Origin: Primulina eburnea
Taxonomy: Eukaryota; Streptophyta; Magnoliopsida; Lamiales; Gesneriaceae
Assembly: GCF_022965805.1 (NCBI RefSeq)
Contig: NC_133101.1
Coordinates: 16,029,054-16,093,053, forward strand
Reading direction: 5' to 3'
Length of the DNA: 64,000 nt
Part shown: piece after piece, positions 1-10,500 of the stretch
Layout of the letters: the number at the start of each line of letters is the position of its first letter
How positions within the stretch are numbered: position 1 is the first letter of the stretch
Translations under genes and position numbers: made by a program
The notes under the pieces: model-generated
Database searches by the model: none
Seen by the model: only the letters and a program-made list of their open reading frames with translations
What the model was told of the DNA's origin: nothing

Positions 1-111
1 AAATTATTCTTACGATGTTTTATGTCAGTTTGTGAACAAGAAATTATGTATTTTATTAAATCGTTTGGTTTGATACATTTAAAAATTATTAGTATTAGAT
101 ATCGGACCCGG
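1..111. other. flank left of the CACTA remnant, nothing recognised
   Basis: AT-rich sequence with no supportable coding region. No CACTA-type left terminus is present here, so the left end of the adjacent transposon is missing, or the element continues to the left of the window. Confidence 0.4.
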
Positions 112-488
112 GGCCCCACATACGACAACGGATAAAAATCCGTTGTCGTATGCCATTTAAAACTGTTGTAACTGAGGGTGTTGTTGAAAGTGTCTTCAAC
201 GACAACGGTTTTAAACCGTTGTCTTTTCTACCAACGACAACGGTTTTGCAACGGTGTTCAACCGTTGTATTTTCTACCAACGACAACGGTTTTGCAACGG
301 ATTTAAACCGTTGTATTATCTACCAACGACAATAAATTAAAACTGTTGTTAAAGCCAGTTTTTCAATTTGCGACGGTTTTAAAAACTGTCGCAAATGAAA
401 AAGTGTTGTCGAAACTACAATTTGCGACAGTTTTCAAAAGATATTTGCGACGGTCAGCATATAACCACCGTCGCTAATTAGAGACTGC
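112..488. mobile_element. CACTA-type transposon, left subterminal hairpin region
   Basis: Short inverted repeats built on GACAACGG...CCGTTGTC (about 118-335) are followed by GCGACGG...CCGTCGC hairpins (about 365-478). The same two motif classes occur in mirrored order at 25583-27190, on the other side of insertion D0. Joining position 488 to 25583 gives a continuous hairpin-rich stretch, so this is one half of a transposon split by D0. The expected CACTACAAGAAAA terminus is absent on this side. No transposase coding sequence is visible, so in this window it is a non-autonomous or truncated element. Confidence 0.7.
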
Positions 489-493
489 TTAAA
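489..493. repeat. left target-site duplication (TTAAA) of D0
   Basis: TTAAA directly before the TG at 494 is repeated at 25578-25582 directly after the terminal CA at 25577. This 5-bp match defines the ends of D0. Confidence 0.85.
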
Positions 494-2790
494 TGTAGAA
501 GCCGTAAATCAGTCTACGTATAAGCCATGCATAATTCTAGATTTTTAAATTTAATTTAACTTCATTGCATGATTATTTTAAATGCAATTCTTTGAAGTTA
601 ATTATTTTATTAGTTCAGTTCAGTAGTTGATTTTTTTTAGCATTTCAGTTATTTCAGTGAGGCCGGACTGGAGATGGAGTATTGAGATAAGTTAATATAA
701 ACTTATTTAAGAAGTGGTAATTTAGCATGTTCATTTCATTAAATTATGTTTTTAATTATTTTATTTAATTTATGCATAATTAATGCATGATTGAATTTAG
801 TTCATGAAATTTTAAAAGTTCGTGCATTAAGATTTTTAAGTTGCGTTTCACGTTCGGACGAGGATCGGAGACCGGAGAATTTTCAGAAAAATTATTTTAT
901 TACATGATTTATTTTTATAAATTAAGGTAAATCATTTTTAAGTGTATTTTACAAAAATGGGAATTTTTGGGTATTTTTACCCGTAAAATTTTATTTTAAT
1001 CGGTACGCAAATTTTATCGGATTGGGAGACTTTTTGAGGGTTTGGTTAATATTTTCAAAAACTTTCTAACACGAATTATTTTTAAGGAGTGCGTTTAAAT
1101 TTAATGAGCCTACTTTTAAGTTTATTGAGCTTAAAACTTTTTTTAAATTTTTAAAAGATCATTTAGGAATCATTATCTTTTCAATTAATTTCCTAATTAA
1201 ATCATAGGATCCACTAAACTTATTACTATCCCCCAACAGCCGACACAACCCATCCCCCCAATCAATTCCTCTCCTTTTCAGCCAACTATCATATGTCTCC
1301 TTCATTAAAGAGCTCTTGGTGCCTCGGTTTCTCTTGTTTCTTGCAAAGGAAAAGCTCTTCCGAGTTCCCCCGTCTCGTTCTTGCTCTCCAAGCATCTTAA
1401 GGCACGCTTTGTAACATCTTTCTTGCATCATTCACGTTATATTACTGATGTATATGTATTTATGCATGTAAAATTCTCGATCCAAGCATGTGTAGGAAGG
1501 ATTATCGAATTTTCTTGAGTTTCTTGTATCTTCTAATGTTTGTTCACGTTTCTTTCTGAAATTTTAAGTGCAAGGGGCTGCCACGATTAGGAAGTGATAA
1601 GGGATGATTTCACATGAATTTAGGGAGTCCTAGAATACCCCAATACGCTGCCCAACAGGAAGAACACAAGCTGGACAGAAAGTTGATGTTTGGTGATCAA
1701 GGGGCTGCGCATGGTGTTCAGCTTGTGCAGGGTTAAAAGGCTCGGCCAGGGGGCTCTGGACTGGGCTAGGGCGACTCTTTAGGGTCCTAGGAGATTGCAT
1801 GTGGGGCTGGTTCAAGGACTGGCTCGTTGGGTAAGAGGCTAAGCAAGAAAACGTAGACTCCACCCGAGAGCACCAAGAAAGCAGCACATGGTAGCAGCTG
1901 GTGCAGGGAGGAGATGGCTCGGCCTGGGGGCTTTGGGATTGGATAGGTCGAGTCATAAGGTTCCTAGGGAGAGCCTAGATAGAGTGGTGCTAGGTCTGGG
2001 CGGTTCAATAAATCTGTAGGACCAGAAAACTCCAGCTGCACAAGAATGGAGCTCACGTGAAGGCTAGTGCTCAAATTCTGGTGTTTGGGGGCTTGGGTCA
2101 GTCCAAGGCCTGGATCAGTGGTTTAGGCAGTCTATAAGAGTCCTTAGATGAGCCTAGTTAAGGTGGTTCATGGCTTGGTTGGCTAAAGAAAGCTGCGGGA
2201 CCAAAAACACGAAAGTTGCACAGTTTGAGTCTCATGTAAGGGCTGTCAAGGTTCTGATTTTTTGGGGCGTAGGCGCTGGTTCTGAGTTAAAAAGGGTTTA
2301 ACCATGGTATTAATTTGTGTCTAAGGTTCGGGTCTAGGGCCTGGTTCAGGTCCGGTTCGAGTCGGTTTAAGCATGAGAGTCGAATTAAGGAAAGATGGTG
2401 ACTAAGGCTTTCGGGTTAGCACATGCTGGAAATTCCAGCAGCTTGCTGGCCTATTATTCGAGTGTCTAAAGGTCTGGTTTTGAGATTTTAGGACCTTTTA
2501 GATGTTTTTAAGGTATGATAAAAAGTTGGGAAAGTTTTGCTTAAATTTCGGTTCTATTCGGGTTAAAACCGGGACCTCAGTCCAAGTTTTAAAACAATTC
2601 GATTAAGTTGTGAAGTTGGCTCGAGTTTACATCTAGAAATACTTTTAAAAATGTTTTGGGACATTTTAAGGAGTTTGGTAAGTTTCGGATCAAAATAATG
2701 AGTTTTGGATTTATTCGGGATTTAGTCGCCGCAAGAGATATTAATTAAAGAATTAATTGAATCGTTTAGATTTAAGCTTAATAAAATTAT
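494..2790 (+). other. D0 segment 1, non-coding LTR sequence
   Basis: This 2.3-kb LTR sequence has no supportable gene. The short open frames at 1159-1431 and 1630-1956 (minus) have no recognisable domain and low-complexity composition. Runs of GGTTCGG/GGTCCGG-like words at 2290-2590 suggest degenerate internal repetition. Confidence 0.6.
2786..2790. repeat. left target-site duplication (ATTAT) of element A
   Basis: ATTAT precedes TGTGAGGCCC at 2791 and is repeated at 14670-14674 after the terminal CCTTACA. Confidence 0.9.
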
Positions 2791-4242
2791 TGTGAGGCCC
2801 ATTTACTCTAATGACAATTAAGGATCAAACAATAATGGTTTGACTTAAAATTGCAGCGGAAAAAGGTTTAAAAATACTTTAAAACGGACCTCAGGGCCTA
2901 AATGCCAATAATATGTCATAATAAATAAACATAGGTCACATTGAAGGCATTTAACAATTTACAACGGTCAACAAGTTATAAACACGATCCATGTAACACA
3001 GAATGACAATTAAACATAATTTATGTTTTACCGTCGTATGTTACCGAACTGTAACATACCTATACCAACTTGACAATCCAATAACAACTTCACTTCAAGA
3101 CCCTTGGCCTAAACAAAACCACAATAAGCCGATCGTGAAAATTACATTCCACACCAATGTCCGATTTGGCACAAAAGAGCATAAAATTCATATCTCGCTC
3201 AATATTAACTCAAATCACTATCCGCCAATTGGACATGAAAGATAACTCAATTATCTAAGTTTTTCTAGAAGAAACCAATTCCAGAATCTGAGTATATTAA
3301 TGCCAGAATTAACAAGAACACGCTGCTACTCACACATTTCGCGGACAGAACTCTATACTGCGCAGCTTCAGTAAAACAGCCATAACTCTCTCAATTATTA
3401 ATGGAATTTAACGAATCTTATATCATTACGAAGATAACACATAGCTATACAACTTTGTTATGAATCACAAGTCCAGAATCCGAGAGCTTATATGCCAAAA
3501 ACCCGAATTACAGTAGGCGTTCTGCACAGAATACTTGCAGAATTTGATTTGACACACTTTGGTAGAAAAATCATATAAATTCCGTTTCTTATCCAAATTC
3601 GATGATTCCAGCGGCTATAGAAAGCTAACAAACAGAGCTACAAGTTCTTTATAAGTCATTTCAACAAATTCGAACTACAAAAGTCGCAGCAACCCAAAAA
3701 CTCTCACCCAAAATCAAAGGAATTCGCGCAGAAACAGGGCATGGGAACAGCAGCTTCGATCTACCCGAATCCTTGCTCAAACTTCGCGATTTCTGACTTG
3801 AATCGAAGCCTAGGATGTTAGGAAGACACCCCTTCAGACGGATTGAGATTTGGACGCCGGACGGAGGAGTTATCGCGATTTTCCCACGGCTGCTACATGA
3901 GTTGCGAAAATGGGGAAGTTTCTTTCTTTCTCTCTTACCTTATTCCTTCTCTCACTTATATGGTAAGTTGTGTGTATATATATGTATATATATATATATC
4001 TTGTGTATTTGGTTACTAAAATAGTAACTCAAGCCCATCTATCCCGGTCTGTATTTATTTTGCTCTCGTGTGTTATTTAAACTCTATATGTATTTTTATA
4101 TTTTTTTAACTCCGATATTCTAAAATACATATTTTTAACACACTTCTAAAATTTGTTTGGCATAAATAATTATTTTAATTTACAACACAATAATTATTCT
4201 AATTATGCCAAATTACCGGATAAATAAATACAGGGCCTTACA
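2791..4242 (-). repeat. element A 3' LTR, internally deleted
   Basis: This 1452-bp copy corresponds to the 2394-bp LTR at 12276-14669. About 944 bp is missing here (equivalent to roughly 12384-13327 of the other copy). The break is at a shared CTA triplet, consistent with a microhomology-mediated deletion. A (TA)n stretch lies at about 3973-4000. Confidence 0.9.
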
Positions 4243-4281
4243 TTTCTCCACCCCTTAAAACAAATTTCGTCCTCGAAATTT
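4243..4281 (-). promoter_or_regulatory. element A polypurine tract with adjacent stem-loop
   Basis: On the minus strand, TTTTAAGGGGTGGAGAAA (4243-4260) directly precedes the 3' LTR and fits a plus-strand primer. Just before it, 4262-4281 forms an 8-bp stem, AAATTTCG/CGAAATTT, with an AGGA loop. The same hairpin sits in the same place in B, C and F. Confidence 0.8.
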
Positions 4282-4313
4282 CTGTTTATACACATACATC
4301 TTACACACGATAC

Positions 4314-4318
4314 GAAAC
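4314..4318. repeat. left target-site duplication (GAAAC) of element B
   Basis: GAAAC precedes the TG at 4319 and recurs at 7559-7563 after the terminal CTACTACA. Confidence 0.9.
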
Positions 4319-5468
4319 TGTAGTGACCCGTTCCAGAATCACCTACTAATGTAGTGACCCGTTCCAGAATCACCTACTAGTTGAGAACTACGCATGCAAT
4401 TAACCTAATTAACCATAATCAGAGATAACAGCGGAAAAATACCAACAAAATAATGGTTATACAACCCAATCGAAGTCTAGAATAACTCAAAATAAAATAT
4501 CCAATACAACCATATCGAATCAAAACAATACCGATAAACTAAACCAACCAGCTACTCAACGTCCTCCTCCTGCTCCTCCTGAGCTGTCCAACCTGAGGCC
4601 TGCCCCGTGGGAATGGGGTGTCCAAGAATAAACAAAACCGAGGACGTGAGCGATAAGAACGCCCAGTACAAAAGTATGAGTATACAGACCTATATGAAAT
4701 GCACATGCTATGATCATGATACCGGGGTAGTCAAGAAACAGGAGTCACAAAAGGATCTCAACAATGCTCAGTCTAGAGGCGCCAAGTGGATAGTGCCGCG
4801 CGGTCCAACCTCTGGGTCACTGCATCCACTACAAGACAGACGTGGACCTAAAATGTCCCGGACCACCGAAGCCCTCCCGACCCGTCGGCCACTGTGTACT
4901 CTCGGTGTCCATGCGTCCACAAGACAGGGCTGAGCGGCCCCAAGATATAGCTTATCTCGAAAGAGATACAGCTCAACAGCAAAGGCTATCTCAAAGGAGA
5001 ATACGGCTCAACATGAAATGCAACGTGCAGTAATAAACGTGACATAATAACATGCATCATATGACATATAACAATGCAGCAAATACTCATGCAACACATA
5101 TATGAATGTATACTCAACCAGGATATCTCGGATAGTACTTTCGTACCTCTATCACAGCAATCCTAATCCACTGGAACCACCAGACAACAGGTCTAATCCA
5201 AGCCTATTCATCAAGTGAAAACCATCACTAAACTTATCTACCAGACTTAACTAGATAATCCTGAGATAAATACTGATAAAATTCCAAACCTTCGTCCGTC
5301 GCTAGCCCGCTGATGCCGCTAGCTCCCAACTAGAGCACAGCTCTGCTACAAGACCAGCAGCTCCCCGCTAGTGCCCAAATCTCGGAACAAGACTAGAACC
5401 TGTCAGAAACGACTGAAATGCTATGGAATTCTCTGAATTGGCGAGTCAAAATGAGGAAATCCGACCAC

Positions 5469-5479
5469 TATTTATAGGC
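5469..5479 (-). promoter_or_regulatory. element B LTR TATA box
   Basis: The minus strand reads CCTATAAATAG here, a good plant TATA box. It lies just downstream (minus sense) of the palindrome cluster at 5483-5698. The 5' LTR copy at 7275-7285 is the one that would drive the element. Confidence 0.6.
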
Positions 5480-5482
5480 CAT

Positions 5483-5698
5483 GTTCGGATCGTCCGAACC
5501 CTCTTCGGAACGTCCGAACTCTTACGTGTCCATAGGCTCTTGACAGCTCATGTTCGGATCCTCCGATCATACACTTCGGACCGTCCGAACATGCACGTGT
5601 CCATCGACTCTTGACACCTCATGATCGGATCCACCGAACTCACTTCGGACCTTCCGAACTCTTCGTTGCTACCGAACCATCTTCAGACCTTCCGATCA
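5483..5698. repeat. TTCGGA/TCCGAA palindrome cluster in B's LTR
   Basis: At least six imperfect palindromes of type TTCGGATCGTCCGAA are arranged in a ~70-bp higher-order unit. The units share TCTTGACAGCTCAT / TCTTGACACCTCAT spacers and an ACGTGTCC word at about 5524 and 5596. ACGTGTC is a known ABRE-type core. The second LTR has the same array at 7289-7504. It lies immediately upstream of the TATA box, so a promoter or enhancer role is inferred. Confidence 0.75.
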
Positions 5699-5752
5699 TG
5701 ATTAATCACCATTAGTCCGTTAATTACCCAATTTGGAATTCGGGCTACTACA

Positions 5753-5788
5753 TTCTCCCCCCCTTAAAACGATTTCGTCCTCGAAATC
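5753..5788 (-). promoter_or_regulatory. element B polypurine tract and stem-loop
   Basis: On the minus strand, a purine run (5753-5767) abuts the 3' LTR. The preceding hairpin at 5771-5788 is GATTTCG-AGGA-CGAAATC. Its outer pair is G-C where A, C and F have A-T, a compensatory difference. Confidence 0.75.
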
Positions 5789-5792
5789 AAGC

Positions 5793-6026
5793 TTAGAGAA
5801 TGAACAAAACGAAACAACCCTCCATGCGCTCTAACCAATCCTCAGCATCATCGGGAGTCTCACCACCAACTAAAGGCTTAGGCCCCATCTGCATGAAACG
5901 ATGCATATCGAAACACCTAGGACCATCCCGACGATAACGATGCTCACGATAACGTCTATGATCGTCCTGGTCACCCCAACGACCTACACTTCCCTGACTA
6001 CTCTCATCACCAAAATGGTCAGCCAT
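5793..6026 (-). pseudogene. element B truncated gag N-terminus
   Basis: An ATG at 6024-6026 opens a 77-codon frame. It contains acidic and Arg-rich N-terminal sequence and the gag-like stretch GPKPLVGGETPDDAEDWLER, which matches the start of plant Ty3/gypsy gag capsid regions. The similarity then stops abruptly and the frame runs into non-coding sequence before the polypurine tract. Everything after the capsid N-terminus (nucleocapsid, protease, RT, RNase H, integrase) is absent. Upstream in-frame codons (to 6179) belong to the primer-site and LTR region and are not part of gag. Confidence 0.75.
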
Positions 6027-6108
6027 CGCTACAACATAGAATGAGGAACTAGTAAATTGGTCAACGGAAATCCCAAAACAGAAATCTATATCCCAAAATC
6101 GTACGCAT

Positions 6109-6120
6109 GCTCTGATACCA
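6109..6120 (-). promoter_or_regulatory. element B primer binding site
   Basis: The minus strand reads TGGTATCAGAGC, complementary to the 3' end of plant initiator-Met tRNA, starting four bases inside the 5' LTR. Confidence 0.85.
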
Positions 6121-6124
6121 TAAA

Positions 6125-7558
6125 TGTAGTGACCCGTTCCAGAATCACCTACTAATGTAGTGACCCGTTCCAGAATCACCTACTAGTTGAGAACTACGCA
6201 TGCAATTAACCTAATTAACCATAATCAGAGATAACAGCGGAAAAATACCAACAAAATAATGGTTATACAACCCAATCGAAGTCTAGAATAACTCAAAATA
6301 AAATATCCAATACAACCATATCGAATCAAAACAATACCGATAAACTAAACCAACCAGCTACTCAACGTCCTCCTCCTGCTCCTCCTGAGCTGTCCAACCT
6401 GAGGCCTGCCCCGTGGGAATGGGGTGTCCAAGAATAAACAAAACCGAGGACGTGAGCGATAAGAACGCCCAGTACAAAAGTATGAGTATACAGACCTATA
6501 TGAAATGCACATGCTATGATCATGATACCGGGGTAGTCAAGAAACAGGAGTCACAAAAGGATCTCAACAATGCTCAGTCTAGAGGCGCCAAGTGGATAGT
6601 GCCGCGCGGTCCAACCTCTGGGTCACTGCATCCACTACAAGACAGACGTGGACCTAAAATGTCCCGGACCACCGAAGCCCTCCCGACCCGTCGGCCACTG
6701 TGTACTCTCGGTGTCCATGCGTCCACAAGACAGGGCTGAGCGGCCCCAAGATATAGCTTATCTCGAAAGAGATACAGCTCAACAGCAAAGGCTATCTCAA
6801 AGGAGAATACGGCTCAACATGAAATGCAACGTGCAGTAATAAACGTGACATAATAACATGCATCATATGACATATAACAATGCAGCAAATACTCATGCAA
6901 CACATATATGAATGTATACTCAACCAGGATATCTCGGATAGTACTTTCGTACCTCTATCACAGCAATCCTAATCCACTGGAACCACCAGACAACAGGTCT
7001 AATCCAAGCCTATTCATCAAGTGAAAACCATCACTAAACTTATCTACCAGACTTAACTAGATAATCCTGAGATAAATACTGATAAAATTCCAAACCTTCG
7101 TCCGTCGCTAGCCCGCTGATGCCGCTAGCTCCCAACTAGAGCACAGCTCTGCTACAAGACCAGCAGCTCCCCGCTAGTGCCCAAATCTCGGAACAAGACT
7201 AGAACCTGTCAGAAACGACTGAAATGCTATGGAATTCTCTGAATTGGCGAGTCAAAATGAGGAAATCCGACCACTATTTATAGGCCATGTTCGGATCGTC
7301 CGAACCCTCTTCGGAACGTCCGAACTCTTACGTGTCCATAGGCTCTTGACAGCTCATGTTCGGATCCTCCGATCATACACTTCGGACCGTCCGAACATGC
7401 ACGTGTCCATCGACTCTTGACACCTCATGATCGGATCCACCGAACTCACTTCGGACCTTCCGAACTCTTCGTTGCTACCGAACCATCTTCAGACCTTCCG
7501 ATCATGATTAATCACCATTAGTCCGTTAATTACCCAATTTGGAATTCGGGCTACTACA
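6125..7558 (-). repeat. element B LTR (5' copy)
   Basis: This 1434-bp LTR has the same length as the other copy and is identical wherever compared, including the 31-bp edge duplication (6125-6187) and the palindrome cluster (7289-7504). TSD GAAAC follows at 7559-7563. Confidence 0.92.
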
Positions 7559-7576
7559 GAAACCATCAATACATTA

Positions 7577-10500
7577 TTAAGAATCAAACAGATATGGATA
7601 AGAGGATCTCATCTTCTCTTCTGTTTCCCACGTTGATTCTTCTACCCCATGCCTCGACCACTGAACACGTACAAGTGGTATAACTTTATTGCGTAAAACT
7701 TTATCTTTATGATTCAAGATACAAACAGGATACTCAGTATATGATAAAGACGGATCAAGTTCAACCTCATCAGGCTGAATCACATGAGATGGATCGGGCT
7801 CATACTTACGCAACATAGAAACATGGAAAACATCGTGGATGCCAGACAAAGACTGAGGCAAATCCAAACGATAAGCACAAGTCCCAATAAGCTCAACAAT
7901 CTCGTAGGGGCCAACGAAACGAGATGACAACTTACCTCTCTTACCAAAGCGAACAACACCTCTAAAAGGAGAGATTCTCAGAAACACAAAATCTCCAACT
8001 TGGAATTCTAGAGGTCGACGACGTCTGTTAGCATAACTAGCTTGTCGGTCTTGGGCAGCTTTCATTCTTTGACGAATCAATTGGACTTTATCATGCATTT
8101 CCTGAACAATCTCAGGTCCAGTCAATTGCTTCTCACCAAATTCATCCCAACAAAGAGGTGATCGACATCGTCTGCCGTACAAAGCTTCAAAAGGAGCCAT
8201 ACCAATAGTCACCTGGAAACTGTTGTTATATGAAAATTCTACCAGCGGTAACGCTTCCTGCCAACTGTCTTTAAAATCCATGATCACTGCTCGAAGCAGA
8301 TCCTCGAGTGTCTGGATCGTACGCTCTGTCTGACCATCTGTCTGAGGATGGTACGCAGTACTCATCGCAAGTCGTGTACCCATTTCTTTTTGGAAACTAG
8401 TCCAAAACTTTGATGTGAATCTACGGTCACGATCTGAGACTATTGCAACTGGAACTCCATGAAGTCTCACAACATTTTCAATATACAGACGAGCCATTTT
8501 CTTGTACGAATACGTCCTCTCATATGGAATAAAATGTGCCGACTTAGATAATCTGTCGACAATCACCCAAATGGCATCGAAATGACGAGAAGTACGTGGC
8601 AAATGCGTGACAAAATCCATAGCCACGTGTTCCCAGTTCCACTGAGGAACCTCAAGACTATGCAATAATCCTCCCGGTCTCATTCGTTCCGCTTTGACTT
8701 GCTGACAGATCATACAACGAGACACAAACTCAGCAACATCCTTTTTCATATTCTTCCACCAAAACTGAGGCCGTAGAATATGATACATTTTCCTCCCTCC
8801 TGGGTGGATACTATAGCGAGTACAATGAGCTTCTTTAAGGATGACTGTACGCAATTCAGGAATATCTGGGACAACCAATCTACCATTCAACCGAAGAGAA
8901 TCATCTGAGTGAATTGAGAAACCAGATTGGTGTCCTTGAGATACTAACTCATAATATTTCAGAACTCGATCATCAGTTTTCTGAGCTGACTTTACACTCT
9001 GAATCAACTCTGGCTCAACAGAAATCTGAGATACACAAACAGCATTACCTTGGATTTGAAAATCCAACCCAGAAGTACAAATATCCTCTCGTAACTTAGA
9101 AACATGAATTGAGGATAAATTAACGTCAACAACCTTACGACTCAAAGCGTCGGCAATGACATTCACTTTTCTCGGATGATACTGGATCTCACAATCATAA
9201 TCTTTCAAAAGATCCATCCAACGTCTCTGTCTCATATTCAGATCTGACTGAGAAAACAAATACTTCAAACTCTTGTGATCAGAATAGATTATAAATTGTT
9301 CTCCAAACAAATAATGCCTCCAAATCTTTAGAGCAAACACGATAGCAGCCAATTCCAAGTCATGAACAGGATACTTAGACTCATGCGGTTTCAACTGACG
9401 AGAACCATAGGCCACAACTCTGCCATGCTGCAACAGAACACAACCTAATCCTCGATTAGATGCGTCGGTACAAACAACGAATCCTCCAGAACCATTTGGA
9501 ATGGTAAGAACTGGTGCAGAAGTCAGTCTTTTCTTCAACTCGACAAAACTTGACTCACATTCATCAGACCAAATGAATCTCTGATTTTTCTGAGTCAGTT
9601 GAGTGATAGGTCTAGCAATCTTTGAGAAATTTTCGATAAATCTCCGGTAATAACAAGCTAAACCCATGAAACTACGAATCTCTGGCACATTGGTCGGTCG
9701 TGCCCAGTTCAGAACTGCTTCCACTTTACTTGGATCGACTGAAATACCATGTTGAGATATGACATGGCTCAGAAACACAACTCTATCTAACCAAAACTCG
9801 CACTTGGATAGCTTGGCGTACAACTGCTTCTTTTGAAGAATTCGAAGAACTATCCTCAAGTGTTTGGCATGCTCTTCCTCAGACTTGGAATAGACAAGAA
9901 TATCATCGATGAATACAATCACAAAACGATCGAGATATTTACGAAATACTCGATTCATCAAGTCCATAAACACAGCATGAGCATTGGTCAAACCAAAAGG
10001 CATAACTAAAAATTCAAAGTGTCCGTATCTCGTGCGAAAAGCTGTTTTCGGGACATCTTCTTGTCTGACTCGCACTTGATGGTACCCAGAACGGAGATCA
10101 ATCTTAGAATACACTGAAGTACCTTGCAACTGATCAAATAAGTCATCAATCCTAGGGAGTGGATATTTATTCTTGACAGTAAACTTATTCAGTTGCCGAT
10201 AATCAATACACATCCGCATAGTACCATCTTTCTTCTTGACAAATAGAATCGGTGCACCCCACGGTGAAGAACTCGGACGAATATAACCTTTACTCAACAA
10301 ATCCTGCAATTGTTCTTTCAGTTCTTTCAGCTCAACAGGGGCTAAACGATATGGTGCTCGAGATATGGGTTCAGTTCCTGGCATTAAATCGATACTGAAC
10401 TCAACTTCTCGTTCTGGTGGAAAACCAGGAATCTCTTCTGGAAACACATCAGGAAACTCACAGACTACAGGAATATCAGAAATCCGTCGCTCATCTTGCG

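Larger units (their letters stand above)
4319..5752 (-). repeat. element B LTR (3' copy)
   Basis: It matches 6125-7558 at a constant offset of 1806 bp. The outer edge holds a 31-bp tandem duplication (TGTAGTGACCCG... twice, 4319-4381), present in both LTRs and therefore older than the insertion. The 108-codon open frame at 4607-4933 uses a non-ATG start, has no recognised domain, and is treated as LTR sequence. Confidence 0.92.
4319..7558 (-). mobile_element. element B: internally deleted Ty3/gypsy element nested in A
   Basis: Two 1434-bp LTRs (4319-5752, 6125-7558) flank an internal region of only 372 bp (5753-6124). That region keeps a primer site, a polypurine tract and the first 77 codons of gag. 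The TSD is perfect. The LTRs look identical wherever I compared them, so insertion was recent. The element cannot encode its own enzymes. It was either mobilised in trans as a deletion derivative or lost its interior soon after insertion. It sits between the end of A's pol and A's polypurine tract, so A's reading frame is untouched. Confidence 0.9.

Noticed and set aside
1159..1956. Host gene fragments on the minus strand in D0
   Set aside because: The frames at 1159-1431 and 1630-1956 are low-complexity, lack domains, and sit inside the solo LTR.
3003..3245. 80-codon open frame, also at 13432-13674
   Set aside because: It is LTR sequence of element A present in both LTRs, with no domain. 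Shared only because the LTRs are copies.
4607..5033. Open frames repeated at 6413-6839
   Set aside because: They are the two LTR copies of element B. The longer one begins with a non-ATG codon. No protein similarity recognised.
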